The translations under genes and the position numbers were made by a program. Positions 36,144 to 44,986 of a stretch of DNA of 64,000 nt are shown in pieces. The DNA is taken from NCBI GenBank assembly GCA_049347715.1, contig CP186339.1, positions 2,604,001 to 2,668,000 on the forward strand, in the 5' to 3' direction. The notes below the pieces were generated by a model. It worked only from the letters and a program-made list of their open reading frames with translations. It made no database searches and was not told the origin of the DNA. This DNA comes from Thalassotalea_B piscium_A. GTDB lineage: Bacteria > Pseudomonadota > Gammaproteobacteria > Enterobacterales > Alteromonadaceae. Position 1 is the stretch's first letter, and each line of letters begins with the position of its first letter.

Positions 36144-36757
36144 TGACCAATGATAATGCCGCACAATTAGCATGGGATAAAATGAATAATTTAATCCCTG
36201 CAATCATTCAACACCATGCAACTGGTGCTGTGTTAATGCAAGGATATATGAATCCAACATCACTTGAACAAACTTTATCGACAGGTAAAGCAACCTTCTT
36301 TAGCCGTTCAAAACAAGCCTTGTGGGTTAAAGGTGAAACATCTGGGAATTTTTTACACGTTAAACAAGTATTAGCCGATTGTGATAACGATAGTTTACTG
36401 ATTAGTTGTGAACCTGTTGGACCTAGTTGTCATTTAGGTACAGAGTCATGCTTCCCTGAGCAAAAATTAACACAACAAAATTTTTTAAGTCAACTTGAAC
36501 AAATAATCGCAAGCCGAAAAAATGATGCACCGGAAAATAGTTATACCGCTCACCTATTTTCACGTGGTACGACTAAAATCGCGCAAAAAGTCGGAGAAGA
36601 AGGTGTTGAAGTGGCCCTTGCTGCTGTTGCTGAAACAAAAGAAGACTTACTCGGTGAATGTGCAGATCTCTTTTATCACACCTTAGTTTTACTTCAAGAT
36701 CAAAACATTGCATTAAGCGAAGTAACGCAAGTTTTAATCGATCGTCATAATAAATAA
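36137..36757 (+). CDS. hisI: Bifunctional phosphoribosyl-AMP cyclohydrolase / phosphoribosyl-ATP pyrophosphatase
   Basis: Two-domain enzyme (also called HisIE) of 206 residues catalysing steps two and three of the pathway. The N-terminal cyclohydrolase (about 1-115) shows VLMQGYMNPTSLEQTLSTG, FFSRSKQALWVKGETSGN and the metal motif DCDNDSLL. The C-terminal pyrophosphatase (about 118-206) shows KIAQKVGEEGVEVALAA and ECADLFYH. It is the last gene of the his operon; a stem-loop at 36805 follows. Confidence 0.96.
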   Translation: MLVTNDNAAQLAWDKMNNLIPAIIQHHATGAVLMQGYMNPTSLEQTLSTGKATFFSRSKQALWVKGETSGNFLHVKQVLADCDNDSLLISCEPVGPSCHLGTESCFPEQKLTQQNFLSQLEQIIASRKNDAPENSYTAHLFSRGTTKIAQKVGEEGVEVALAAVAETKEDLLGECADLFYHTLVLLQDQNIALSEVTQVLIDRHNK

Positions 36758-36804
36758 CTTCACATTAACTGTTTTTATTAATCTAAATATACCCATAAAA
36801 ACCA

Positions 36805-36838
36805 GCAACCTACCGCTAATATTTAAACGGTAGGTTGC
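36805..36838 (+). terminator. Stem-loop after the his operon
   Basis: Perfect 11-bp stem GCAACCTACCG / CGGTAGGTTGC with a 12-base loop, 47 bases behind hisI. A T-rich stretch appears only later (36861-36868), so termination strength is uncertain. Confidence 0.6.
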
Positions 36839-36896
36839 CTTAGCTATCACGCTATTTCGTCCTTTTTTATCCCTGTTAAGCTAATAACAACAAACA

Positions 36897-36910
36897 TGAC
36901 CGATTGGTCA
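36897..36910. promoter_or_regulatory. Palindrome TGACCGATTGGTCA, operator-like
   Basis: TGACC-GATT-GGTCA is a compact inverted repeat of the kind bound by TetR-family regulators. It lies about 97 bases upstream of the small gene at 37007, within its likely promoter region. No TetR gene is adjacent. The regulator is unknown. Confidence 0.3.
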
Positions 36911-37006
36911 GTTTATAACAAAATAGTATTTGAGCCTGATAAAACAAAGCGCTAAAATGCACCACCAAGCATTAATCGAATGGTAAATTCTTGCTAAGGA
37001 AAGCTT

Positions 37007-37306
37007 ATGTTTAAATATTGGTCAATTAAGAAATATGGTAATAAGCTCTTACCAACACTTGAAAGTCGTTATGGCGTAAAGGATTTTTATAGCCCTTCAG
37101 AAATCAGATCAACCATTTATCAAAAAGACTTCAATCCTGAATATTTACCGTTAGGTTATTTATTGTTTTCAAATCAAGCCGATATCAAGTCAGTTTTTGA
37201 AAAAGAATTTCCATTAATTTGCCCTGAAAACTATAAAAGAGAAATGCTAGCTTACTTTCACTCTAAACGTTATTTAGGTTTTTTGCATATCCTAAACCAG
37301 CACTAA
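37007..37306 (+). CDS. Conserved-looking hypothetical protein
   Basis: A 99-residue soluble protein, MFKYWSIKKYGNKLLPTLES at the start, rich in aromatic residues and Lys, with no signal peptide or membrane helix. The opening 'FKYWSIKKYGNKLLPTLESRYG' pattern reminds me of a small marine gammaproteobacterial family (DUF6559-like), but this is from memory only. AAGGAAAG precedes the ATG at good spacing, so the gene is probably real. A TetR-like palindrome lies upstream. Confidence 0.62.
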   Translation: MFKYWSIKKYGNKLLPTLESRYGVKDFYSPSEIRSTIYQKDFNPEYLPLGYLLFSNQADIKSVFEKEFPLICPENYKREMLAYFHSKRYLGFLHILNQH

Positions 37307-37388
37307 CATTTCATTTGAGGTTTAACTTCACATTCTTTCTATAGCGTGAAAAAATGATGGTATTCAAGTTAACAATCTCGTGAAAAAA

Positions 37389-37865
37389 ATGACAATAATA
37401 AACTGGCAAGTTAAACGCTTTAATCAATTAACAACAAATGAATTATATGATGCGTTAAAACTACGTATTGATGTTTTTGTTGTTGAACAAACCTGCTTTT
37501 ATCCTGATCTTGATGATTTAGATAGGGATACTCAAACTCTACATTTATTCGCATACCAAAATGATAAAATGGCTGCCTATTTACGTATTCTAGCCAAAGG
37601 TGTTTGTTACCCTGACTATATCGCTATCGGACGCGTTATAGTAGCCCCTCAAGCCCGTAAAGGTGGTTTAGGTCACCAATTACTTCAGCAAGCTATCATT
37701 ACCTGTGAGCAGTTTTTCCCTCATCAAAATATTAAAATATCGGCACAGGAACATTTAGAAAACTATTACCAAAAACATGGTTTTTTACGATGTTCTGATA
37801 CTTATTTAGAAGATGGCATTCCCCATATAGGAATGATTAAAGACGTTACTCACACAACAAACTAA
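37389..37865 (+). CDS. ElaA-like GNAT acetyltransferase
   Basis: GNAT-family acetyltransferase of 158 residues close to E. coli ElaA. It shares the pattern LYDALKLRIDVFVVEQTCFYPDLDDLD (about 18-44), IGRVIVAPQARKGGLGHQLL (motif A, about 80-99), AQEHLENYYQKHGF and the C-terminal EDGIPHIGM. ElaA's substrate is not well defined. I choose ATG 37389 (MTIINWQVKRF); an in-frame GTG nine bases earlier is possible, and neither has a strong ribosome-binding site. Confidence 0.85.
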   Translation: MTIINWQVKRFNQLTTNELYDALKLRIDVFVVEQTCFYPDLDDLDRDTQTLHLFAYQNDKMAAYLRILAKGVCYPDYIAIGRVIVAPQARKGGLGHQLLQQAIITCEQFFPHQNIKISAQEHLENYYQKHGFLRCSDTYLEDGIPHIGMIKDVTHTTN

Positions 37866-37927
37866 TATGTGACTTGAAGTATTTTTTCTTTAATGACAAA
37901 CAGTAAGTTATTACCTGGTCGCAATAA

Positions 37928-37951
37928 AAAAGCCTGCATAAGCAGGCTTTT
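37928..37951. terminator. Bidirectional terminator between the ElaA-like gene and adk
   Basis: AAAAGCCTGC / GCAGGCTTTT stem with a 4-base loop; A-run before and T-run after serve both convergent genes. Confidence 0.9.
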
Positions 37952-37989
37952 CATTTATAACTGACCCATACTAAGAAGAGGCAAACTAT

Positions 37990-38634
37990 TTAAGCAAGTT
38001 TTTCAGCAATAATAGCGCTAACTTGTTCAACTGGCTGGGTACCATCAATAGTTAAATACTGACAGGCGCCCGCTTTAGCTTCAGCTTTATAATAATCAAC
38101 TAAAGGTTTTGTTTGATCATGGTAAACACCTAAACGTTTACGAACTGTAGCTTCTTCATCATCAGGACGAATCGATAAGTCTTCACCAGTTTCATCGTCT
38201 TTACCTTCATTTTTAGGTGGATTATAGACAACATGATAAACACGTCCAGAACCAGCATGAACTCGACGTCCAGCCATACGTTCAACAATCACTTCATCTG
38301 GTACATCAAACTCAATGACGCTGTCAACAGCTACACCATTTTCTTTCATTGCATCAGCTTGTGGGATGGTACGAGGAAAACCATCAAGTAAAAATCCACC
38401 TTTACAATCATCCTGAGCAATACGTTCTTTTACTAAGCCAATAATGAGTTCATCAGACACTAATTGACCGGCATCCATGACAGCTTTAGCTTGTTTACCT
38501 AGCTCAGTTCCAGCAGAAATAGCTGCTCGGAGCATATCACCCGTAGAAATTTGAGGAATGCCAAATTTAGCCATTAAAAATTGTGCTTGAGTACCTTTAC
38601 CTGCGCCCGGTGCACCTAATAAAATAATACGCAT
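37990..38634 (-). CDS. adk: Adenylate kinase
   Basis: Interconverts ATP + AMP and 2 ADP. The ATG at 38634 gives 214 residues, the same as E. coli Adk, starting MRIILLGAPGAGKGTQAQFL with the P-loop GAPGAGKGT. An open extension of 15 codons upstream is not family-like. The LID domain (about 122-159) is the long type without the four zinc-binding cysteines. The DGFPRT motif is intact. Order recR-htpG-adk on this strand matches E. coli. Confidence 0.97.
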   Translation of the reverse strand: MRIILLGAPGAGKGTQAQFLMAKFGIPQISTGDMLRAAISAGTELGKQAKAVMDAGQLVSDELIIGLVKERIAQDDCKGGFLLDGFPRTIPQADAMKENGVAVDSVIEFDVPDEVIVERMAGRRVHAGSGRVYHVVYNPPKNEGKDDETGEDLSIRPDDEEATVRKRLGVYHDQTKPLVDYYKAEAKAGACQYLTIDGTQPVEQVSAIIAEKLA

Positions 38635-38791
38635 ATAGTGTAGCCCTATACTATTAATGAATTGGGAAGTTAATACCAATGGAACTTAGTCATTCTCTCT
38701 ATAAAAGAATACATCTAATCCACTTGGTCTAAAAGCAGACACTATACATTTTCAAAGGGGTGCAAACAAGTGGCAAACCTCTTCAAAAACT

Positions 38792-38819
38792 AAAAAAGAG
38801 GCTAAATAGCCTCTTTTTT
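38792..38819 (-). terminator. Terminator of htpG
   Basis: A 13-bp stem AAAAAAGAGGCTA / TAGCCTCTTTTTT with a 2-base loop lies 55 bases behind htpG on the minus strand and separates it from adk. Confidence 0.9.
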
Positions 38820-38874
38820 ATACTAAAGTCTAAACAAACAGATGTTTGAATATTCAATAATTATCTGATGAATG

Positions 38875-40836
38875 TTACTTTGTTAAGCTCAGCATCAATT
38901 TATTTAAACGAGCAACAAAACTTGCTGGATCTTTCAAACTTCCACGTTCTGCTAACATTGCCTGTTCAAACAACACTTGAGTCCATTGATTGAACTTATC
39001 ATCATCTTGCTCGTCGGCAATATGTTTCACTAGTTCATGTTCTCCGTTAATTTCAAAGATAGGTAAAGACTCAGGCACTTCTTGTCCAACCGACTGCATT
39101 AACTTCATCATTTGACTACTCATATCGTTGTCATCAGTCACTATACATGCAGGTGAATCAGTTAAACGTTGAGATAATTTAACGTCTTTTACTTTACCTT
39201 CTAGTGACGCTTTAATACGAGTAACTACCGAATCAAATTCTTGCTCAAGTTTTTCTTGTGCTTCTTTTGTTTCTTCATCGTCCATATCGCCTAGATCAAG
39301 GCCACCACGAGTCACCGATTGTAGTTGCTTACCATCAAATTCAGTTAAGTGGCTAATTAACCACTCATCGATTCGATCAGACATAAGTAAAACTTCAATG
39401 CCTTTTTTGCGGAACACTTCTAGATGTGGACTATTTTTAGCCGCTTCAAAACTATCAGAGACAACATAATAAATTTTATCTTGTCCTTCTTTCATTCGCT
39501 CAATATATTGAGGTAATGAAACATTTTGAACTGCACTATCTTCATTAGTTGATGCAAAACGAAGTAACTTAGCAATTTGCTCTTTATTAGCAAAATCTTC
39601 AGCTGGACCTTCTTTTAACACTTGGCCAAATTCATTCCAAAAAATTTGATATTTTTCAGCATCTTTATTGCCTAAACGCTCAAGCATTTTTAAAACACGT
39701 TTAGTACAACCTTTACGGATAGCTTGTGTAATTTTATTATCTTGTAATATTTCACGAGAAACATTTAACGGCAAATCGTTCGAATCAAGTAAACCTTTAA
39801 CAAAGCGCAGGTACGTTGGCATAAATTGCTCAGCGTCATCCATAATAAAAACACGTTGTACATATAATTTTAAACCATGCTGTTTATCACGGTTATACAT
39901 GTCAAACGGGGCTTTCGTTGGGATATAAAGTAATGAAGTATATTCTGTTTTACCTTCAACACGGTTATGTTCCCATAATAAAGGGTCTGCAAAGTCATGT
40001 GAGACATGCTTGTAAAACTCTTTATATTCATCATCGGAAATGTCTGCTCGTTCACGTGTCCACAAAGCTGTCGCTTTATTTACCGCTTCCCATTTAGCAG
40101 GGATTGCGTCTTTAGCTTCAATAGCTGGTTGAGTTACATTGCCTTCTTCATCTTTTTGCTCTGCAACAGCTTCAACCGCAGGTACTTCCGGTGTTAACAT
40201 TTCAACTGATACTGAAATATGATCAGAATACTTAGTCACAATTGATTTTAAACGCCAGTCGTCTGCAAATTCAGTTTCTTCTTCTTTTAAATGAAGAATA
40301 ATATCGGTACCACGATTGGCTTTTTCAATTTTAGTTGTCGTAAATTCACCTTCTCCAGCACTTACCCATTCAACACCTTCCGATGCAGGAACACCCGCAG
40401 CACGAGAACGAACAGTTACTTTATCTGCTACGATAAATGCGGAATAAAAACCAACACCAAATTGACCTATTAATTGAGAGTCAGAGGCTTGATCACCCGA
40501 TAATTGTGAAAAGAATTCAGCTGTACCCGACTTAGCAATAGTACCCAAATGCTCAATCACTTGATCATGAGTCATACCAATACCATTATCAGAAATGGTA
40601 ACAGTATTATTTTCTTTATCTGCACTTACACGAACACGTAAGTCACCATCACCTTCATAGATACTATCATCTGAAAGCGCTTTAAAACGTAGTTTATCTG
40701 CCGCATCTGCTGCATTAGAGACTAGTTCACGTAAGAAAATTTCTTTATTTGAATAAAGTGAATGAATCATCAGTTGAAGTACTTTAGCAGCATCTGTGCT
40801 AAACGAATGATTTTCTGTTTGACCGGTCTCAGCCAT
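38875..40836 (-). CDS. htpG: Chaperone protein HtpG (bacterial Hsp90)
   Basis: ATP-dependent Hsp90 chaperone of 653 residues. I choose the ATG at 40836 (MAETGQTENHSFSTDAAKVL). AGGAG is 9 bases upstream, whereas an ATG three codons earlier abuts it. The N-terminal GHKL ATPase motifs are clear: LRELVSNAADAADKLR, DNGIGM, GTIAKSGT and GQFGVGFYSAFIVA. The middle and C-terminal dimerisation domains are complete. A segment of about 220-250 rich in Glu, Ala and Val is longer than in E. coli HtpG. A sigma-32-type promoter stands about 100 bases upstream. Confidence 0.97.
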   Translation of the reverse strand: MAETGQTENHSFSTDAAKVLQLMIHSLYSNKEIFLRELVSNAADAADKLRFKALSDDSIYEGDGDLRVRVSADKENNTVTISDNGIGMTHDQVIEHLGTIAKSGTAEFFSQLSGDQASDSQLIGQFGVGFYSAFIVADKVTVRSRAAGVPASEGVEWVSAGEGEFTTTKIEKANRGTDIILHLKEEETEFADDWRLKSIVTKYSDHISVSVEMLTPEVPAVEAVAEQKDEEGNVTQPAIEAKDAIPAKWEAVNKATALWTRERADISDDEYKEFYKHVSHDFADPLLWEHNRVEGKTEYTSLLYIPTKAPFDMYNRDKQHGLKLYVQRVFIMDDAEQFMPTYLRFVKGLLDSNDLPLNVSREILQDNKITQAIRKGCTKRVLKMLERLGNKDAEKYQIFWNEFGQVLKEGPAEDFANKEQIAKLLRFASTNEDSAVQNVSLPQYIERMKEGQDKIYYVVSDSFEAAKNSPHLEVFRKKGIEVLLMSDRIDEWLISHLTEFDGKQLQSVTRGGLDLGDMDDEETKEAQEKLEQEFDSVVTRIKASLEGKVKDVKLSQRLTDSPACIVTDDNDMSSQMMKLMQSVGQEVPESLPIFEINGEHELVKHIADEQDDDKFNQWTQVLFEQAMLAERGSLKDPASFVARLNKLMLSLTK

Positions 40837-40935
40837 CTGAAACATCTCCTAATTTACGATTGAACAAAATAATATGAAAGGCATATTGTTGCCATGTAAA
40901 TAAATAATCAGGCAACAAACCTATTGATAGTTAAC

Positions 40936-40963
40936 ATGTGGGGGTATAGAGATTTTTTTCAAG
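40936..40963 (-). promoter_or_regulatory. Sigma-32 heat-shock promoter of htpG
   Basis: On the minus strand CTTGAAA (40957-40963) is followed after 13 bases by CCCCACAT (40936-40943). This is a near-consensus sigma-32 (RpoH) promoter in the right place for the heat-shock gene htpG. Confidence 0.8.
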
Positions 40964-41079
40964 AGATAAAATAAATGAATTTAAATAAAAATAAAGTCAA
41001 ACTTAATAGCAAGAGCGAATATTAACATACAAGAGGTTGTAGTATTTCATACCTAATCAGATGCTTTTTAATTATTGGT

Positions 41080-41643
41080 ATGGCCAAGTTATTTTTTAAT
41101 TTTGATATCGACTCTAATGAGTCAGGATATGATTTTTTAAGCAATGATGTCTTAAGACAAAGGGGGCTTCAAGATGTTGCTAACAGTTGATGGGGAAGAA
41201 TAGCTATGCCTGTAGAGCGTGTTGCGTAGGTTATTGACCTTCCTGGTTGGGTACCTGACAACCTTTCAAGAATAAAAGTTGTGTTTGCTGATAGTATTCA
41301 AGTTATTGTAAAATTATCAGATGCTGATCAAGAAAGTATTGCAAACTTGTTAACCAAGCAAATTAAATTACAATATGCTCAAGACAGCACGTTTTACCAA
41401 GATGAAAATGGATATTTAACAAAAATCCCTGATGATACTGCAGAATCTGCTGAACCATCAAATAATCAATTTTCTAACCAAGAAGATTTTTATAATTATA
41501 TGAAAAGATATGGTTTAGTACCTACTAATCAAAATAATGAATATCAGGCTAGATTCATCGTTTGTAAAGTTTCAGAAGTAACAGTTACTGATGACGATGG
41601 GCACGACAAAGTTGTTTATACCTTTAATTGCGATAGGAAATAA
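41080..41643 (+). pseudogene. Decayed gene with two in-frame stop codons
   Basis: One frame runs from ATG 41080 to TAA 41643 (187 codons plus the final stop), interrupted by TGA at 41188-41190 and TAG at 41227-41229. All three parts stay in phase: MAKLFFNFDIDSN at the start, then MPVERVA, then VIDLPGWVPDNLSRIKV running on into the longer 3' part. That part is open as a 120-codon frame from GTG 41281 and has protein-like composition (NNEYQARFIVCKVSEVTVTD). I read this as a gene broken by two nonsense mutations. The alternative is a shorter functional gene from 41281, but it has no ribosome-binding site. Family not recognised. It sits in the gap between htpG and recR. Confidence 0.6.
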
Positions 41644-41645
41644 TT

Positions 41646-41867
41646 ATGCATCCTCCACAAGTACTAATAAGTCTCTTGGTATTTTTTATAATTTTTGGAT
41701 TACCAATATTATTTATGTTAAAGCGGGTTCAAAATAAAAATAAGTTCGTCTGGGCAATAGTGTTTATATTGATACCAATATTCGGTTTTCTAGGTTTTTT
41801 AGTTCACTATTACGTAAACTCTCCTCGTGAAGAAATTAGTAATAATGAAACAAAACCATCCAAATAA
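41646..41867 (+). CDS. Small membrane protein, PLDc_N-like
   Basis: A 73-residue protein with two hydrophobic helices (about 6-25 and 34-56) joined by LKRVQNKNKFVWAIVF and ending in a polar tail. The layout and the phrase VFILIPIFGFLGFLVHYYV resemble the N-terminal membrane domain of cardiolipin synthases (PLDc_N), which also occurs alone in small proteins. It follows the decayed gene after two bases and may have been part of its operon. No function is assigned. Confidence 0.6.
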   Translation: MHPPQVLISLLVFFIIFGLPILFMLKRVQNKNKFVWAIVFILIPIFGFLGFLVHYYVNSPREEISNNETKPSK

Positions 41868-42286
41868 TAATTTATCTTCATTGTCGCTAGCTCCTAGAAT
41901 AGTGGCTTTGATAAACCAATGTTAAGTAAACATTCTTAACATTGGTTTTATATTTCAAAAGGAAGTATGCTGGACTTAAAGATAGTAACTTAGCTTTATT
42001 ACTTAACATCTATCATCAAAATTTTAACAATTTTTTCTTCGTTTTAGTCCAGATCCATATTATTTCTGCTGTTGACCTTTTATTGAACATATTACAATAA
42101 GTGATATACGTTTGTTTCTTACCTTTCAATTGGCAGGAATAACAGTTCTTTTAGGGGGAAAAAAATAGATGTAGTTGTCATTTTAGATAAGACTGTATTT
42201 TGAATTTATAAAATTGACTACAGCCTAATCCGGATAAGTTTTCCTCAAAGTGATTAAAAAGTTATATGTCTATAACTACTGTGCTT
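41868..42286. other. Intergenic region before recR's 3' end
   Basis: Contains the terminator at 41913-41948 and then about 340 bases where I see no plausible gene. A loose inverted repeat (CTGGACTTAAA near 41972 and TTTTAGTCCAG near 42042) is about 70 bases apart. The region may be the remains of an inserted segment. Confidence 0.4.
41913..41948 (+). terminator. Terminator after the small membrane protein gene
   Basis: Perfect 14-bp stem AAACCAATGTTAAG / CTTAACATTGGTTT with an 8-base loop, then T/A-rich sequence. Confidence 0.75.
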
Positions 42287-42892
42287 TTAATATTGATAAT
42301 TTTTACGCCCTGAAAATGCATGTGAAAGTGTATTACCATCAACGTATTCTAATTCACCGCCAATAGGTACACCATGAGCAATACGAGAAATAACTAACTG
42401 ATATTTACTAGCGAGTTCTGCAACATAATGCGCGGTCGCTTCGCCTTCAACCGTTGGATTCGTCGCTAAAATAACTTCTTTAAATTGCCCAGTCTCAAGT
42501 TGCCTAGACAAAATATCTAACCCTAAATCATCTGGACCTATGCCATCTAACGGAGACAAATGCCCCATTAATATAAAATAGCGACCTTGAAACTCGCCCG
42601 TTTGCTCAATCGCAATGACGTCTGCAGGGCTTTCCACAATACACATAGTTTCGCTAATTTTTCGTTTAGGACTTTGACAAATTAAACAAAGCTCGTCTTC
42701 AGTAAAATTTCGACACTGTTGGCAATGGCCAATATTCATCATAGCTTGACCTAAAGCGCTGGCGAGTTTTTCACCTCCCCTTCGATTGCGCTCCAAAAGG
42801 TGAAATGCCATACGTTGCGCTGACTTTGCACCGACCCCAGGTAAACATTTTAAAGAATCAATTAATTCTTGAACTAAAGGACTAAACTTCAT
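42287..42892 (-). CDS. recR: Recombination protein RecR
   Basis: DNA-binding protein of the RecFOR gap-repair pathway that helps load RecA. ATG 42892 gives 201 residues, as in E. coli, starting MKFSPLVQELIDSLKCLPGVG with the helix-hairpin-helix. A GTG two codons earlier is possible. The zinc site is Cys57, Cys60, Cys69 and Cys72; the Toprim segment CIVESPADVIAIE and the C-terminal Walker-like GGELEYVD follow. The usual upstream partners dnaX and ybaB are absent; a divergent MFS gene takes their place. Confidence 0.96.
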   Translation of the reverse strand: MKFSPLVQELIDSLKCLPGVGAKSAQRMAFHLLERNRRGGEKLASALGQAMMNIGHCQQCRNFTEDELCLICQSPKRKISETMCIVESPADVIAIEQTGEFQGRYFILMGHLSPLDGIGPDDLGLDILSRQLETGQFKEVILATNPTVEGEATAHYVAELASKYQLVISRIAHGVPIGGELEYVDGNTLSHAFSGRKNYQY

Positions 42893-43020
42893 AACCACTA
42901 TTAATATTCAAAATTTTTGTTAGTTTATCACTGTATCGTCAGTGCTAATAGCGCTTTAATTTCAACAGCCAATAATTTTTTATGGTAGCATTTGTTTTAT
43001 TGACCACATAAATAGACATA

Positions 43021-44292
43021 ATGCTTTCAAATATTCTGATAACCCTACTCGTACTTATTTTAAGCGCATTAGTGTTATCTCGTTTTTTTACTCTACCCCG
43101 TAATATCTGGGTACTCTTTTTAGCACAACCGCTTGTTATGTCATGTTCACCCGTTATAGTGTTTATCGGTGGCATTCTTTCTGCACAAATGGTCGCTGAT
43201 AAAACACTCGCTACATTACCTATCACTATGATGATTTTAGGTGTTGCCAGCGGATCAATACCCGCCGCGTTACTCGCAAAAAAGAAAGGGCGAAAATTTG
43301 CGGCTTTATTTGGTTTTTCAATCACTTTTACCGCCTGTTTAGTAGCAAGTTATGCTATTTTTATCGCCTGGTTTGAGTTATTTATTATTGCCAGTATTAT
43401 GTTCGGGCTCAGTACTTCTTTTGTTCAACAATTACGTTTTGCAGCAATTGAAAGTACAAAAGATGAAAAAAACATCCCCACCGTACTTTCAATTTTGATG
43501 CTCAGTGGTATTTTTGCTGCATTTTTAGGGCCTGAAGTTGCTGTAGTTGCTAAAGACTGGATCAATTCACCGTTAGGTTATTCAGGATCATTCTTATTCT
43601 TAGCCATATTAATTCTACTAGCTATGCTATTAATGGTGGCGTTTACTAATCCTAAAATAATACATCGCGCAAATGAGAATGCTAGCCGCTCACTTTGGAC
43701 TATTGCCAAACAACCGGTTTTTATCGTATCCCTTGCTTCAGCCGCCATAGGTTTTGCACTTATGAGTTATTTAATGACGGCAACCCCAATAAGTATGCAC
43801 AACATGCATGGTCATAGTATCAATGACACCAAATGGGTTATTCAAAGTCATATTGCAGCCATGTTTATCCCTTCATTATTCACAGGCTTTTTAGTCAAGA
43901 AAATAGGATTAAAAAATCTCCTACTTCTTGGCGCTGTGATCTATTCTGTTGTAGCCGTTATAGCCTTTTCAGGTGAAGATGTAATGCACTACTGGTGGGC
44001 ACTATTATTATTAGGGATTGGTTGGAATTTTCTTTACTTAACGGGAACCTCATTATTACCACAAAGTTATCAACCTAATGAGAGATACAAGGTCCAAGCA
44101 ATGAATGACTTTATTATTTTCGGTTTTCAAGCCACGGCATCATTATTAGCTGGTTGGGTATTATTTAAAGCGGGTTGGCATGGTGTTGTAATGTCGAGTA
44201 TCCCTTTCATTATATTACTCTTTGCCGTGTCTTGGTATTACTACCGAAAAGAACGCAAAGCACAACATATCACACCACAATCAGCACAGTAA
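43021..44292 (+). CDS. MFS transporter
   Basis: Major facilitator superfamily permease of 423 residues with twelve predicted helices and a polar central loop near 205-225 (NPKIIHRANENASRSLW). The MFS loop 2-3 motif is weak: GSIPAALLAKKKGRKFAALFG keeps GR-K. Conserved N-terminal residues such as QPLVMSCSPVIVFIGG suggest a distinct subfamily that I cannot name. The substrate is unknown. The peptide deformylase gene starts 16 bases after its stop, so co-transcription is likely. Confidence 0.8.
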   Translation: MLSNILITLLVLILSALVLSRFFTLPRNIWVLFLAQPLVMSCSPVIVFIGGILSAQMVADKTLATLPITMMILGVASGSIPAALLAKKKGRKFAALFGFSITFTACLVASYAIFIAWFELFIIASIMFGLSTSFVQQLRFAAIESTKDEKNIPTVLSILMLSGIFAAFLGPEVAVVAKDWINSPLGYSGSFLFLAILILLAMLLMVAFTNPKIIHRANENASRSLWTIAKQPVFIVSLASAAIGFALMSYLMTATPISMHNMHGHSINDTKWVIQSHIAAMFIPSLFTGFLVKKIGLKNLLLLGAVIYSVVAVIAFSGEDVMHYWWALLLLGIGWNFLYLTGTSLLPQSYQPNERYKVQAMNDFIIFGFQATASLLAGWVLFKAGWHGVVMSSIPFIILLFAVSWYYYRKERKAQHITPQSAQ

Positions 44293-44308
44293 GATAGCCA
44301 ATAACATT

Positions 44309-44878
44309 ATGACGAATATACAAATTCATACCCAAAAAAAATCATCACATGAAGCGTTTAACGATAAAATATATTTATTAGGTCACCCTATTCTTGCCAA
44401 CACCTCCGCTCCTGTAGAAGATATTTTATCTACAGAGACGCAATCGATGATAGAGGATCTGTTAACACTTGTAGAAAAAGCTGGTGGTATGGGGATTGCG
44501 GCACCTCAAATAGGAATAGCAAAGCGTGTTTTTATTGTTTGTTCAAAACCCAACAACCGCTATCCTAATGCACCCAAAATGAAACCAACCGCAATAATTA
44601 ATCCAAAAATCATCGAATACAAAGGTGACATTATAGAAGACTGGGAAGGTTGTTTAAGTGTGCCAAAGTTAAGAGGATTAGTACCTCGTTATGACATAAT
44701 TAATGTTGAATATTATGATAGCGAAGGCCAAGTTCATCAAAAAGAACTCAGCGGTTTTATCGCAAGAATTTTTCAACATGAAATAGACCATTTAGATGGC
44801 ATATCCTTTGTAGAACGCATTGCCAATAATAAAAATTTAATCAGTGAAGACGAATGGAGACGTCAATACCTCGCTTAA
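44309..44878 (+). CDS. def: Peptide deformylase
   Basis: Fe/Zn enzyme that removes the formyl group from nascent proteins. ATG 44309 gives 189 residues; the open frame upstream overlaps the MFS gene and is not family-like. All three motifs are intact: GMGIAAPQIG, EGCLSVP with Cys115, and QHEIDHLDG with His157, Glu158 and His161. The main def gene normally sits with fmt; this copy is next to a transporter gene, so it may be a second deformylase. An operator-like palindrome starts six bases after its stop and belongs to the next gene. Confidence 0.92.
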   Translation: MTNIQIHTQKKSSHEAFNDKIYLLGHPILANTSAPVEDILSTETQSMIEDLLTLVEKAGGMGIAAPQIGIAKRVFIVCSKPNNRYPNAPKMKPTAIINPKIIEYKGDIIEDWEGCLSVPKLRGLVPRYDIINVEYYDSEGQVHQKELSGFIARIFQHEIDHLDGISFVERIANNKNLISEDEWRRQYLA

Positions 44879-44883
44879 AAGAC

Positions 44884-44897
44884 TGAATACGTATGCA
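44884..44897. promoter_or_regulatory. LacI-type operator upstream of the sugar transporter
   Basis: TGAATACGTATGCA differs by one base from the perfect palindrome TGCATACGTATGCA found between the lacI-type gene and glgP. It ends 5 bases before a -35-like TTGAGC (44903-44908), which is 18 bases from TATTAT (44927-44932). The likely regulator is the LacI protein encoded at 54794-55819. Confidence 0.7.
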
Positions 44898-44902
44898 CAA
44901 AA

Positions 44903-44932
44903 TTGAGCTTTACCCTTGATCATGCTTATTAT
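44903..44932 (+). promoter_or_regulatory. Candidate sigma-70 promoter of the sugar transporter
   Basis: TTGAGC, an 18-base spacer, then TATTAT. It lies directly downstream of the LacI-type operator and 54 bases before the transporter ATG. Promoter assignment by eye only. Confidence 0.4.
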
Positions 44933-44986
44933 GATGCCGTAATTGCAAACTTCCTAATAATGATAATAAATAATAGAAGATCTCCA

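Noticed and set aside
41188..41190. In-frame TGA read as selenocysteine
   Set aside because: A second in-frame stop (TAG at 41227) follows and no SECIS-like hairpin is evident just after the TGA; nonsense mutation is simpler.
44903..44986. 28-codon upstream extension of the sugar transporter
   Set aside because: It covers the candidate promoter and has no ribosome-binding site; the family N-terminus begins after 44987.
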